A program made the position numbers and the translations under genes. From NCBI GenBank assembly GCA_021521415.1, contig JAIQDT010002041.1, positions 62,001-126,000 on the forward strand: a DNA stretch of 64,000 nt. Reading direction: 5' to 3'. This stretch comes from Bidens hawaiensis. Lineage: Eukaryota > Streptophyta > Magnoliopsida > Asterales > Asteraceae. Shown here one piece after another: positions 45,189 through 56,655 of this stretch. Position 1 is the first letter of the stretch; every line of letters starts with the position of its first letter. Under the pieces are notes generated by a model. It saw nothing but the letters and a program-made list of their open reading frames with translations. It did no database searches and was not told where the DNA came from.

Positions 45189-48100
45189 TCAAGCTTCAGG
45201 GCCGCCTCCACTAGGACCCGCTCCGTCAGAAGAACGGGGTGGTTCGAGGAAAGCTTTGAGGACAGCTAACCCATCATCAGCAACAGCTACTTCATCCACC
45301 TTTTCCACCACTGGATGCGGGAAGGCGGCGTATTGGTTCAATGCTTGGTCGTAAATGGCTTCGGTATCCACATCGAACAAAGGGAAGTTGGAAGGCGGGA
45401 CGCCTTTCTCAACAAACCCTAGACCAAGCATGAAGCCGGCCTTTTCCCCATCATCATGAGAAGCGTTGAGGGCTGCGGTCATAGCATCATCGTAGGAGGT
45501 CTCTGAAAAGACCCGACGCACAACCTACAGAAAAAAATACAAGTATTAGAACCTTTTCTTACAAAAGAAATGCGTGAAGACAAATCTAAACATACCTGAG
45601 GCAACGCTTCTCGAAGAAGCCATCGGAGGGCAGCTTGAGCTTCGGTATGGGCGCGTTCGGCTTCGCTCTTGTTAAGGTTGGCAAGTAAAACTTCCTTAGC
45701 GGCAGCCTCTTCGACGCCCTTAAGCTTCCGCTCGGTTTGGTCAAGCACCCCCCTCTGGTCCAGGATTTCCTGGAGTTTCTTGGCATCTTCCATTGCCAAG
45801 GCATCATGAGCGCGTTGGAGAGCCTCTAATTTGCCTTTCAGCTCCTCATTCTCCAAACGCAGAGGCTCAGCAACGGCTTCAGCCTGGGCAGCCCTCTCGG
45901 TTGCGTTTCGCGCAGTTTCCCTGGCCAGCCGAAGCTGTTCATTCACAGCTTGGGCAGCCTTGGAACGGGCCTCGAGTCGCGCCTGAACTTCAACCTCGAG
46001 GGCCTTGAAGGCCTTCTCCTTGGTGGCGGCAGCTGCCGCCAGCTGTTGGTTCTCCTCCCGGAGAGCACGCGCTTCAGATACGTCTTTGGCGCGAGCTGCT
46101 TTCAACTTGTCGTTTTCACGACAAAGCAGCTCGATGCGCGGCTGCATCCGGGCCTGGAGAACCCGAAGCTCATTGGTTAGCCTACCCTCCTGGTAGCTAG
46201 CCATGGCTTCCCCCAACGCACCATGAGGAGCAGCGTGGCGAGCCCAGTCCACGCACTCCACAGGGGTACGAAGGGTTGTTCCTCGGCGTATGTTCCATCG
46301 TGGAACATACACTTCATTGGAATCCGACACTGCAAAAGAAACAAAGACAGTAAGGAAAAGATGATAAAAAAAGGGGAAAAACAAAGGAACCCTACGCACC
46401 TGTAGGGTCAATGACAGGCCGATATCCGCCAAACCCATCACCTGAACCTAAAGGAAATCCATCCAACAGGTCAGGCAGATGGGAAGGTGGCAAAGATCGG
46501 CGGGAAGCCCTGCGCGTACCTGATGGTCCGGCTGTCGGTGCCGGTGGCGCGGGCATGGTGGCAGCCGCCGTGGTTGCCGTCGTGGTCTCCGCCGCGGTCG
46601 CCGCCTCCTTAAAAGCAGCAGTAACCGCCGGTTCCGTGAAGGATGCTGTAAAAATCGCACTCACGGCCGGCGGTGACGTCATCTCGGCCGGAACAGTTGG
46701 CTCGATGGAACGAGCAACTGGACCAGCGGATGCAGGCGCAGGCGACTGGGTCGACGCCTCAGGAAGGCTGACCGAGCCTACCGTCATTGGCGAGGAGGTA
46801 CTCCCCTGCGTTTCACCCAGGATTGCGTCAACATCCACGCCTGCACAAAGAAGAAAGTGTTAAAAGAAAATTATGAAGTGACAAATCTACAAAGGCATTA
46901 TGATTATACTTACGGGTTTTCTTGACCCTGAACGTACGGACGGGCGGGGAGGAACCCGATGGAGCCGGCCTCTTGGTACCGGTCACCGTCGTCTTCGTTG
47001 GTTCTCCGGAGGTAACGGTCGTAGCCTCCGGAGCAGTGGTCTTCTTACCACCGGGCTTCCCCGCCACCTCTTCACTATCTGACTCCGTGTCAGATAGAAC
47101 CACTGGATCAGCTGTGGCCTTCTCCTTCCCCTTCACGCCGGCAGCAGTCTTCTTCTTCCGCACAAGGGGAGGACCATCTGCGGATTCCTCAGAAGAAGAT
47201 AGGATGTAAGGATTTCCAACAGCGGGTACAGCATTGAGGGGTTCGGGATAAAATATCTCCTTACCTGGCCGCCGGTGGCTCAGGATCTCTTGGCCTGGCG
47301 GATAGACCTCCACAAACCTATCCGCCGTTTGCTCCAGGATGGGCAACTCATTGTCGTCCAGAGCACGAGTGCCCACCCGCACGGGACGGTCAGCCTCCCG
47401 CGGGAACAGGAGCGACTCCAAATTATTCCCCTCTAAAAGAAAAGAAACAGTTAGAAAAATAAACTAATATCAGCAAGAAAGACAAGACATACCATAAGGA
47501 ATAGAGTTCAAACCGTATTCGAGAAGGATAGGAAACCGAGACGCATCCTTCCATACCCGGCTCATCCCCAGCACCACCATCCCGGACTCCGCAAACCGGT
47601 AAACCGGAGATTGGACCCGGGATATCTTCGCGAACCATTCCGCCTCCTGGTAGCTGGAAGCGTGAAGGCTCGGAAGCGCTTGACCCTTCTTGAACTTCAT
47701 AGCAATGGGGATGGCGCGGGCAGAGATGTAGAAGAACTCCCGCTTCCACGATCGGAGACTGCGCTCGGTCAAGCAGATCTTTAAACCCTTTATACGGGTT
47801 GTCAGGGTGTACCACCCTTGGACGCACCTCCAAGTATAGAAGGTCATCAGGCGGTCCACGTAGGGCTCAATACCCAGAATCCGGCACACCCACTCGAAGT
47901 GCCGGACCTTGGCAATCGCCATCGGATGCACCTCGGTCAGGTGCACCCCGTGCCTCTCCAGGACACGGTACATAAACTTTGTCAATGGGAACATAAGGTT
48001 TCCATAAACAAAGAATGCAGCATATACCCCGATCTTGCCACTGGGGGCATCGTACACAGTCTGGTGAGATTCAGGAAACTCAGGCTCGAGAGACTCGAGC

Positions 48101-48207
48101 ATGAACTTCCTGACGATGTACTGGTACTGATCGACAGGTAGAGCACACTGGCACTCGCCAGCAGTACTCCTATCGTCGGCTACAGCTTCAGCATCATGAG
48201 AAGACAT
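45189..48207 (-). CDS. Antisense additional ORF of Tat element, five exons (intact copy)
   Basis: Exons (minus strand) 47493-48207, 46914-47432, 46400-46840, 45596-46329 and 45189-45524; all introns are GT-AG. The lengths sum to 2745 nt, an exact frame of 914 residues plus stop. Intron phases are identical to those of the copy at 24310-27210. Domains: N-terminal Transposase_28-like region (PF04195, 'putative gypsy type transposon'), acidic/basic linker (SSSEESADGPP, RKKKTAAGVKGKEK), Ala/Thr/Pro-rich segment, long coiled coil in exon 4, and a conserved C-terminal exon (SETSYDDAMTAALNASHDDG). Exon 4 lacks about seven residues present in the other copy. Function is unknown; the coiled coil suggests oligomerisation or binding to Gag or transcript. 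Its transcript would be antisense to any full-length genomic RNA. Confidence 0.9.
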
Positions 48208-48324
48208 TTTTGCAGAAAGAAGTGATTTCGGGAAAATGCTTGCCTGAAAAAGGGGAGTATTTGCCGGAAATCACTAAGAAGAAGAAGAGAGGTGAAAGTG
48301 TGAATTGCAAATAACCCTCTTCCC

Positions 48325-48333
48325 CTTTATATA
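48325..48333 (-). promoter_or_regulatory. TATA box of antisense gene (full-length copy)
   Basis: TATATAAAG on the minus strand, 118 bp before the ATG at 48207 and followed by GGGGAAGAGG, as in the other copy (24180-24188). This gives the antisense gene a promoter outside the LTR. Confidence 0.75.
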
Positions 48334-48669
48334 GTAATCGCAATTAATGCGGTGAATTTAATGCGGAGGAGAGAGAAATCGACAGTGCAATGAAACTATG
48401 ACACGTGGCAAAAAGCAAGCTGGCAACAGCTGTTGAAAGGACGTGCCAGTAACTTCGCGGCCACGCGCCCGAAAAAACACGCCCACGCGCCTGAAAAAGC
48501 GACTGGAATGACCATGTTCTGTCACGTCACCATAACTTCCTGCACGTCCTGACACAGTCAGAAGAAACCGTCACACGACGTTTCAGATGTTTGGATTGTT
48601 CTTATCCTCACCAACCTTTCGAATTTCAAAATTCAAAATTCAAAAAGATTCAAAAGTAAGCGGGAAAAT

Positions 48670-48980
48670 ACCCCTTACCTTGGCAACCAAGTAACCATAA
48701 GACGGATGCGGGTACAGTGTTATGGTCAAAACCTTCCACATACCTAGCACCCGCAGGGAATTGAAGCCAAGAATACCCCGGCAACAAAGTAACTATAAGA
48801 CGGGTGCGGATACAGTGTTAAGGCAAAACCCTTCACGTACCTAGCACCCGCAGGGAATTGACGCCAGGAGTACCTTGAAAGTAAAGTAACCGTAAGACGA
48901 GCGCGGGTACAGTGTTAAGGCAAAACCCTTCACATACCTAGCGCTCGGCAGGGAATTGAAACCAGGAAGGATCTTCTGGG
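48670..48980 (-). repeat. 97-bp tandem repeats upstream of the antisense gene
   Basis: About three units with CGCAGGGAATTGA and GTACAGTGTTAAGGCAAAAC, inverted relative to the six-unit array at 23272-23850. In both elements they sit about 0.35 kb upstream of the antisense TATA box. Confidence 0.85.
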
Positions 48981-49344
48981 CAATGCTTGTGGAAACGGAA
49001 ATAACATCCCCGCATAGCGGGAACGTCGAGAACTACATTGTTTGAGGCTCCAGGATGGAATTGGTGGTTTAAACATAATTGATCACTATGTTCAAAACCA
49101 CTAAAACCTCAAGGAGAATCCACACAAGTGAGACTCAACGCTCCTGACTTGCGAGAAGGTTACATACCTACCCGCATCATACCCAAAGATCAAGCAAAAA
49201 AATCGGGAATTTTTGCAAGTGACATTAGGAAACCCGCGGGAAGAATCCCCACGGAGAACCTTAAAACTAGAAACCCTTTTCAAAACCCCTTGCTCAAAGT
49301 CCAAAAGTTCACCTCACTTTATTAAACATTCATGAGAAGAACAT

Positions 49345-49359
49345 TGGACTGGGGGGACT
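49345..49359 (+). other. Polypurine tract of Tat element
   Basis: TGGACTGGGGGGACT immediately precedes the 3' LTR; the same tract occurs inverted after 22879. Confidence 0.75.
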
Positions 49360-50377
49360 TGAAGAGGTAGGTCCCAGCAGAGACCAGTTGGTCCCGCAAG
49401 ACTCACCTGGAGCAGGGACGTCTGCGCAAAGGCCATCTGCTCCCGCAGGACCCACCATGCTCATAGGATCTTACGCGCAGTACACAAGCTGAACACGCAG
49501 GGAAAGCCTCCCAATGGTGAAGTACCCCGCCTGTTCCCGCAGTTGCGGATACAAGCCATCAGGAAAGGCTACCCGCAGACAGCAGGGCTACACGCACAAG
49601 ACATTAGCTACTTCAGTAGTCACATGAAGGGATGAGCAAGGCGGGAACAATCCCGCCTAAATGAGCCAGTCTGATTCTGAAAGATCTCTTGTACCATACC
49701 TACAGAAGTATGGATAGGACAGACGATCTGACCAGAACAGCCCATGAGCCAATCACAGGGTGACAGCTCATCGACAACAGGACGAGGAGGAGCACCCTCT
49801 AGTACTGTTTGTCACTATTAGCCGCTGCCTACTCACCAACCCTTACTGAGGAGCATGCGCGGCCTACAGTTGGTGGAATAGTGTTACTGTTGGCCGTAAC
49901 CTATTCACCAACCAGCATGGCCTGCGTACAATCCACAGTAAGTAGGACGTGCATAATCTACAGTTGGTGGAATAGTGCAGCCGACTTTGTTACTGTTGGC
50001 CGTAACCTACCCACCAACCAGTATGGCCTGTGCATAGTCCACTGTTGGTTGAACAGGAATACTATTCAGCCGGCTGTACCTTCTAGAAAACCTACATTCG
50101 GCTATAAATACTCCAACATCTTGGAATGGTAAGATCATCTGCTATCCAGTTATCTAGCAATCTCTTAATATACACTTATATTCAGAGCAACCTAGTCTGA
50201 TTCTCACGCCGGAGGGTGGTCACAAGGAGGAACCCCCCCTTCTCAGTGACGAGCTTACGGTGTTTGTTTTGCAGGTCTCCTGAAGGACAGCCTTCTCAGC
50301 TAGACCTCATTCGTGGGAAACATTACTTAACCCTCAGATTATCTATAATCTGTACCGGGTCACTTAGTGTTTCTTCA
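49360..50377 (+). repeat. 3' LTR of full-length Tat element
   Basis: 1018 bp, near-identical to 37906-38924. Differences seen: GAAAAGG versus GAACAGG, CCTACCTTC versus CCTACATTC, and eight versus seven C in a run. Confidence 0.95.
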
Positions 50378-50874
50378 ATAAGGTATTAAATTAAAAACAT
50401 TAGAAAAGTTTGATATGTGTATTGGATCCTATTCGTTAAATATTATATCAATTATTTTCTTTATATTATTAAGACAGAATTACAAATTTTGTCCTTTAAA
50501 AAAAGCCAAATTACGGTTCGTGTCCTTTTCTAAGTTTCCTTTCAGGCGGTGTACTTTAAACTTTTTTTTCCTACAAGTTATGTCCTTTACGCTAACTGGG
50601 TTAGAAAAACTCTGTTAAATCCCATCACGTGAGAAGCATGTGAGGGCATTTTTGTCTTTTTGCCTACACTGCTTCTTCTTCTTCTTCTTCTTATGTTTCT
50701 GTGCTGCCTCATCTCACTTCTCTCTCTATGTTTCCTTCCAAACTGACCTTTCCAGAAATAATAAGCCAGCAATCGTTTTTGTTATCATGTTTTGAAACCT
50801 CATCCAGTGAAAGAATTCTGCTATCTGAACCCATTTCTTCACCTCTCTGATTCATTCATCAATTTCAATTAATA

Positions 50875-50875
<1 letters not shown>

Positions 50876-50929
<54 letters not shown>
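50876..50929. repeat. ATT microsatellite
   Basis: An uninterrupted run of about 17 ATT units inside the MULE at 50473-51936. Confidence 0.9.
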
Positions 50930-50932
<3 letters not shown>

Positions 50933-51619
50933 TTGGAGAAATCGATTACATTTCAAATTCATGGCCTAACTCACTTACTGACCTGATTGATTGATTAATT
51001 GATTTGACGACAGGACACCACCCAATGTCGGAAACTGTCGCCGTCCTCCGCCCATCGCCGCCGTGGATGGCGGCGCTAGATCCTTCCGTTCCTCCAAAAA
51101 CTCACGCACATCGGCGCCTTCCGACGACGGCGTAAAGTCATCGGCGCCGCCGTTGAATCACGTTTATGATTGTTCTTACCATTCTCGGCCTAACCGCCCT
51201 AATTAATTAAGAAACCAGATAAAATTAAAGGTGTATCGAGATATTGTATGAACCGTCTTCCACCTAAAATCGATTATATATTCCAGATGTGATAATAGTT
51301 CAATTAATCTCGTCTTCACACCCCTAAGACCAGTACCAATAAAACCCCCATAGTTAATTGAGTCATCGAAGTCTGGTGATACCTGTTCGTCAACATTGAC
51401 CGCCGGCCCCGTTGAATCAATTTAACCCATGTTTCATCGACGATTGAGGTGATGAATTGTATGTTTGAATTCGTCACAGTGAGCTTTACAAAAGCCCTAA
51501 CATTAATTAAACGAACATAGAACGAATTAATCAATTGCATGGTTAGGGTTTATAATCAAATTGGGTTTAGATATGTTTATGTATATATTAAAACGTTTAT
51601 GATCTTAAACCAACTGACA

Positions 51620-51705
51620 CACCAGCGCAGTTGGCTGGTGTGTGTGTGTTACACTCTGGTCCGGCCTGAGGTCGCGGGTTCGGGTCCGGCCAGCGAGTTT
51701 TTTTG
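51620..51705 (+). mobile_element. tRNA-derived SINE head (or tRNA-like sequence)
   Basis: GCGCAGTTGGCTGGTG resembles a pol III box A region and GCGGGTTCGGGTCC a box B, spaced as in tRNA genes, followed by a T-run at 51699-51705. It does not fold as a clean functional tRNA (a long TGTGTGTG stretch intervenes). Best read as the head of a SINE lying inside the MULE. Confidence 0.55.
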
Positions 51706-52084
51706 GTATTTTTCTATTTTGAAGAAGAAGAAGTTGCAGGTACAGGTGAAAAGACAAAAATGCCCTCACATGCTTCTCACGTGATGGGATTTAACAGAGT
51801 TTTTCTAACCCAGTTAGCGTAAAGGACATAACTTGTAGGAAAAAAAAGTTTAAAGTACACCGCCTGCAAGGAAACTTAGAAAAGGACACAAACCGTAATT
51901 CGTCTTATTTTAAAGGACAAAATTTGTAATTCTGTCTATTATTAATTTGAGAAGCCGCTAGAGCATCACTAATAACGGTGATTTTTTATAATGTTTTTTA
52001 AAGACATATAACACATGGCCTATCAAAATACATCATCTCTCTTATGTTTTCTCTCTTCTCTCCTTCATCTCATCTCACATACAT

Positions 52085-52210
52085 TTTTTTTTTTTTTAAT
52101 GTTTAAGCTTGCCTCCTACTATTTACAATAAACCGCCATTGCCAGGGATCTAACCCTGGACCTCTCACCCAAACGTCTAAGCCTTTACCATCCCACCAAA
52201 GTGGAGATGG
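52085..52210 (-). mobile_element. tRNA-derived SINE
   Basis: On the minus strand it starts CCATCTCCACTTTGGTGGGA, has a box B-like GGGTTAGATCCC, and ends in a poly(A) tail (T-run at 52085-52097). Flanked by a target duplication of about 16 bp (TCATCTCACATACAT on both sides). Closely related to 62159-62281. Confidence 0.85.
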
Positions 52211-52323
52211 CTTCATCTCACATACATGCTTTTGAAAATTGAATTTTACTACACATTCTCTCCTTTCTCCTCCAACTCATCTTCTCTCTCTTTCAAGAAT
52301 TTCTAAAAATCTCATATTTTAAA

Positions 52324-53204
52324 GGGAAAATTCTGAAAATAGTTCAAAAGTGGAGAAAGATTCTTAAAATAGTCCATGAAAATTTCACTTTTCATAAATA
52401 GTCCAACGAATTCTATAGGACCCGATAGATTTGAAAAAAATCCGATGGTTTCTCGGTCCGGTAAAAAGATGCCAAGTGTCTCACTCTCACCTAACCCCGT
52501 TAAATTTCCCCACAAAAACCTCGAGCCAGATGGATTTCCTCTCAAAACAAGCTCCGATGGTTTGCTTCTGTTTTGTTGACTTGTACCATACAATTTGGCA
52601 TATGCTCTAATTACTTCACATAACGGGACCAATCAATTTGGCATATTCAGAATCAGCATAACATTATATATTCAGGCTAACCCTTATCCCCTAAAAAAAA
52701 AACCGATGGTTTGCTTCTGTTTGTCGCCGTGGATGAAGAGTGTGCCGCCGGAGTTGTCGTGATTAGCGGGAGAGGGGAAGGTGCAGTTGATGACGACGAC
52801 GGTGTAGACGTGGTCGTAGCCCCAGTCTGGGAGGATTTTGACGCCGGAGACGGTTAGGTTTTTTGCGGTGCTGTTGACGCCGGAGACGGAGGTCTTGGAC
52901 GGAGAAGGAGAGGTGGGAAGGGAAGTATTGGAAGAGAGTGATGAGAGGGAAATTCATCTGAAGAGATGATTTTGAGAGGAGATGGTTTTTGAGGGGAAAT
53001 TCATCAGGCCCAAGGTTTTTGAGGGTAAATCCAACAGGGTAAGGTGGTAGTGGGATACTTAGACACCTGGACCGAGAAAACCATCGGATTTTTTTCAAAT
53101 CTTTCGGGTTCGATAGAATCGTTGGACTATTTATGAAAAGTGAAATTTTCAATGACTATTTTAAGAATCTCTCTTCTCTTTTTGACTATTTTCATAATTT
53201 TCCC
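52324..53204. mobile_element. Pack-MULE-like element carrying a gene fragment
   Basis: 881 bp with inverted ends of about 200 bp (GGGAAAATTCTGAAAATAGT and its diverged complement). Flanking 9-mers are TATTTTAAA (52315-52323) and TATTTTAAT (53205-53213), 8 of 9 identical. Between the arms lies a GC-rich 200-bp piece unlike the AT-rich surroundings (52721-52918). No transposase. Confidence 0.75.
52721..52918 (-). pseudogene. Captured fragment resembling glycosyltransferase family 92
   Basis: In one minus-strand frame the piece reads TSVSGVNSTAKNLTVSGVK, then PDWGYDHVYTVVINCTF and NSGGTLFIHGD without a stop. The VYTVVxNCTF block followed by N-x-GG is, as I recall it, typical of plant GT92 (DUF23, galactan synthase-like) proteins. 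It is a fragment of about 65 codons with no start and no downstream catalytic region, so it is a captured exon piece and not a gene. Confidence 0.6.
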
Positions 53205-53213
53205 TATTTTAAT

Positions 53214-54416
53214 TTAAACCATTCACATTCAATCCATCAAATTTTGTAAGGATGATTTTCATAATGTAGGGAGCGGTTTAGGATGTTGTGAGTATAGGAC
53301 AGATAAAATACAGTGATTTTTTTATATTTGAAAAGCTACTGTTTACTTTTTATAAATTTTTAATATTTTTTAAAGTGATTATAAGTAAAGGAAAGAGAAA
53401 AAAATGTAATGATCAAAATATAAAAAGTATTATTTAATTGAAATTAAGAAGAAAAAAATAGTAATTTTAGTGTAATTTTGAATTTAAAGAAGAGATAGGT
53501 TATGAATGATCTAAATAGTGTTTTGGTCTTTTGTATAAGACAATCCAGTCAAAGCAAAATTTTGAAAAACTCACTTTTCGGAAAATATACATTGTAATAA
53601 CTAATAATATAAACAATGGTTACATGTATTAGTGATATGAATAATTTGCGAACAATTTAGATTTTCTAATCGTCTACATCTAGTCTTTTTCTAAAAAGGT
53701 CATGAGGTTGCTCTTGATCTCAAACTATAAAGCAATATATATATATTTATAGATTTTCTCAAACTATAAAGGATGCGAAAAATGAAAGCATGATCTTACA
53801 AAACCAAAACCCAACTCGAAACAATCCAGTCTCAACAATACACCAACCACCTATTAGATACAAGAAAATGCAAGTCGTAGACTGAAAATGTCAAAACTAA
53901 ATGAGTAAAACCAAGTTGATAATTCGGTTATGCAAGCATCACTGGTAATATTGCAAAATCGAATTACTTCCATCCTGAGAAAATGAGTTAACCCTTCAAA
54001 TATCAGAATTTTGATGTTTAAAAGATTCTGTCTAAGCAACTGGACCACCAAACTCGGAACAACACTTCCAATATCTATGGGTGGAAATTTATCAACTCCT
54101 CACTGTTAGAAAACAATTAACCACTCTTTAAGTATTCCCAGTAGCTTCTCTTATCTCTATTTTTATAATTACACTAAAAACCACTACATTTTATCTCTCA
54201 TATACAATTAACTAATTTTTTTTACATCTTTATCATTATCTTTTTTTTTATCCACTCACAACCACTTTCAAATATATTAAAAATAAATAGATGAACATTC
54301 CTCCAAATTTATTCATCTCTTTAAAATTTTCTTTCTCTTTCACTCACAAGTCGCAACCACCTACAGTGCTCTAAAAATTTTTAGAGAATTCTCTCACAAT
54401 TTTTTAGAGAAACTGC
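53214..54416. other. Old repeats, no gene
   Basis: About 53330-53515 and, inverted, about 54128-54372 share words with the MITE at 54420-54683 (TATTATTTAATTGAAAT, TTTTAGTGTAATTTT). They are diverged copies of one AT-rich family. No coding sequence. Confidence 0.6.
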
Positions 54417-54419
54417 TAA

Positions 54420-54683
54420 AAGCATTCTCATCCAACCCCTTATATTATGTGAGTGAAGATTTTTATATTTTAGAAAAATAGTGATTTTTCTGCATATTTG
54501 AAAAGTTATTGTTCATCCCCTATAATTTTTTAATATATTTTGAAAGTGGTTGTGAGTGAAGGAAAGAAAAAAGGTAATGATAAAATGTATAAAATGTATT
54601 ATTTAATTGAAATGAAAAGAGAAAATAAAGTGAGTTTTAGTGTAATTTTTGATTTGGAGATAAGAAGTAGGATGAGAATGCTC
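54420..54683. mobile_element. Harbinger-type MITE
   Basis: 264 bp with ends AAGCATTCTCATCC and GGATGAGAATGCTC, flanked by TAA (54417-54419 and 54684-54686). Interior as in the element at 61350-61647. Confidence 0.75.
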
Positions 54684-54889
54684 TAAGAATACTCTTAACC
54701 ACGTCCTATAATTTACAAAATACTTTCACAAAATATAGGAAATGGGTTGTGAATGGGCCACAATATATATCTATACTAATATCGATATATATTGATTTGT
54801 ATCATGAATACCAAGGGTTCTCATATTTTAAAAGTTAGGAAATTAAAAATAAATAATCTTATTTTTTTGTGTATTGTTCGATAATACTC

Positions 54890-55325
54890 CATATTTAAAA
54901 ATCACAACCAACGGTTCAAACTTCAACTATTTTTGTTTCAATGACCTTCATTAAAAACGCTTAACGTTGTTAAGTTTTTTTTTCTCGAGTTTTAAACTAA
55001 TGTTTTAGGATTTTTGATCGGAAGAATGATACGATTCAACTTATGTAAAACTTATCTCGAAACGATAATCCAAACGACGTAACAGTGTTTCAATTCGGGT
55101 GTTTGAATTTTCAGTTAACAAAAATCAATCCACATGAATCACTATTTCGAGATAAGTGTTACATTAGTCGACTCGTATCCTTCTTTCGATCAAAAGCCCT
55201 AAAACACCAGTTTGAAACTAGAAAAAAAACTTAACGACTTAAAGTGTTTTGTAACGGATGTCCATTGAGACAAAAATAGTATAAAGATTAGACCGTTAAT
55301 GTTGGTTTTTAAAAACAAACTATTA
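54890..55325. mobile_element. Second copy of the intron foldback family
   Basis: Arms of about 200 bp pair around a centre near 55110. They share TTTTGATCGGAAGAATGATA, ATTCGGGTGTTTGAATTTT and TTAACG words with 33508-34018. No coding sequence and no clear target duplication. Confidence 0.75.
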
Positions 55326-56214
55326 TCGGCCAATATATAAAAAGTAGGTCATAAAAATTTAGTTAAAAAGTTTTGTCTCGTAAAGTTTGGTAAAAGATGG
55401 TTTTATTCTTTTCTTTAATATAACCAATGTAGTTTTCACTTTTTATACATTTGCCACAAATTTTTGTTCTTTGAAGTTAAGACACAAAGGTTTTATTTTT
55501 AGTTTTGATTTAAAAAAACACTAAATACGTACGTGTGTTTACTTTTTTTCTCTTAATGTTCTGGTATAAATTTTGTGACAAACTGAATTGATACCCTTTC
55601 GGGTATAAAACTGTAGTATTCTTTTACATGGTCTTCAATCGATATGAAACACACGTCGACATCCTTTTGTCGATATCACAACTATATATCTTTGATTTTT
55701 TCTTTCGGTTGTTATACTGAGTGACAGTACCATACCGACACCAAAGTGAATCGAATCGATACTAATTGAAACTAAACTTCCACCGTTTTGCGCTAGGGAA
55801 TTGACTACGCTGATCTTAATTTTTAAAATACGATTACGTTGGAACAGTAATCCTTTATGTTTTTTTTTTACTCATTTTTATGTATAAACAGTCCGGATAA
55901 TTATAAATAAAGTTGCACAAACTGAATCTTTGGCTAAACTAACCTATTGGGATTTAATCAACGAAAGCCAATACTGGTTTGGGATAACACCATCTTTTAG
56001 AAAACATCACCCCAACTGAGAAGAACCATTTTGATGAGTTTGTGACCGGTTTCAGTTTGTGCACCACTAATGTTATTTTCAACTTTTTAATGTGCTTTTT
56101 TTTGTTTCTCTTATTCATCTAGCTAAACACAACATTTACATTAGATGTGAACAAGTGAGATGGTTGGTGGCAGACTTTTCCACAAGACATGACATATTAA
56201 CATATTCAAAACCA
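55326..56214. other. Gene-free AT-rich DNA
   Basis: No gene. Near 55590-55790 GATACC and CGATAC words recur, as in 32310-32410, suggesting an old dispersed repeat. Confidence 0.45.
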
Positions 56215-56222
56215 GTACCTGC

Positions 56223-56647
56223 CTTGGTTTAAAAAAGCGCGTCTGAGGCGAGCCGAGGCGAGAGGCGATATAAGGCGAGGGCCTCTTCGCTTTAGGCTAG
56301 TCAAGACGAACAATGTTCAAAAGGCGAGCTTTTTAGACAAAAAGCGACCTAAAGCGAAGGTGAGGCGCTCGCCTTTCGTACGCAAGTGGTTTTTAAGCAT
56401 CTAAGTATTGTACAATACGCTTTTTAGGTTGTATGTGTAGGTAGTTTATATATTAAATCATATATAATGCTTAAATATAGCTACATCATGAGTGAAGAAG
56501 CTAAAAACCCATGATATATACATATATAAAAATTATATAAATGCATCGCCTCGAGTACGAAAAGCTCTCGCTTTTGCGCCTGGCGCTTCACGCTTCTGTT
56601 TTAAACCCCGTCGCTTTTCCTCGCCCCTCTCGCTTTTTAAAACCAAG
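56223..56647. mobile_element. Non-autonomous hAT element
   Basis: 425 bp with ends CTTGGTTTAAAAAAGCG and CGCTTTTTAAAACCAAG and a perfect 8-bp duplication GTACCTGC (56215-56222, 56648-56655). The interior has GAGGCGAG and CGCTTT words, inverted between the halves. No transposase. Confidence 0.9.
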
Positions 56648-56655
56648 GTACCTGC

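Larger units (their letters stand above)
37906..50377 (+). mobile_element. Full-length Tat-lineage Ty3/gypsy retrotransposon with antisense gene
   Basis: 12472 bp with perfect 5-bp duplication ATAAG (37901-37905, 50378-50382). LTRs of 1019 and 1018 bp differ by about two substitutions and one C in a homopolymer, so it inserted very recently. Order: LTR, primer-binding site, gag, pol (protease, RT, degenerate RNase H, second RNase H, integrase), tandem repeats, antisense five-exon gene, 97-bp repeats, polypurine tract, LTR. The second RNase H and antisense ORF are hallmarks of the Tat/Ogre group. Stops in gag and at the gag-pol junction may cripple it. Confidence 0.95.
50473..51936. mobile_element. 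Mutator-like element with perfect 9-bp duplication
   Basis: 1464 bp, inverted ends of about 180 bp starting GACAGAATTACAAATTTTG, and a perfect 9-bp duplication TATTATTAA (50464-50472, 51937-51945). Inside are an ATT microsatellite, a GCCGTCGCC-rich patch near 51025-51160 that may be captured gene DNA (a short frame MSETVAVLRPSPPWMAAL), and a tRNA-like SINE segment. No transposase. Its end sequence resembles that of the MULE at 1782-13502. Confidence 0.85.

Noticed and set aside
45189..48207. The antisense gene as an ordinary host gene trapped by the element
   Set aside because: It occurs at the same internal position in two different elements with the same introns and promoter, so it belongs to the element family.
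51627..51698. Possible genuine tRNA gene
   Set aside because: Box A and B are recognisable, but a TGTGTGTG stretch and lack of a clean cloverleaf make a SINE head more likely.
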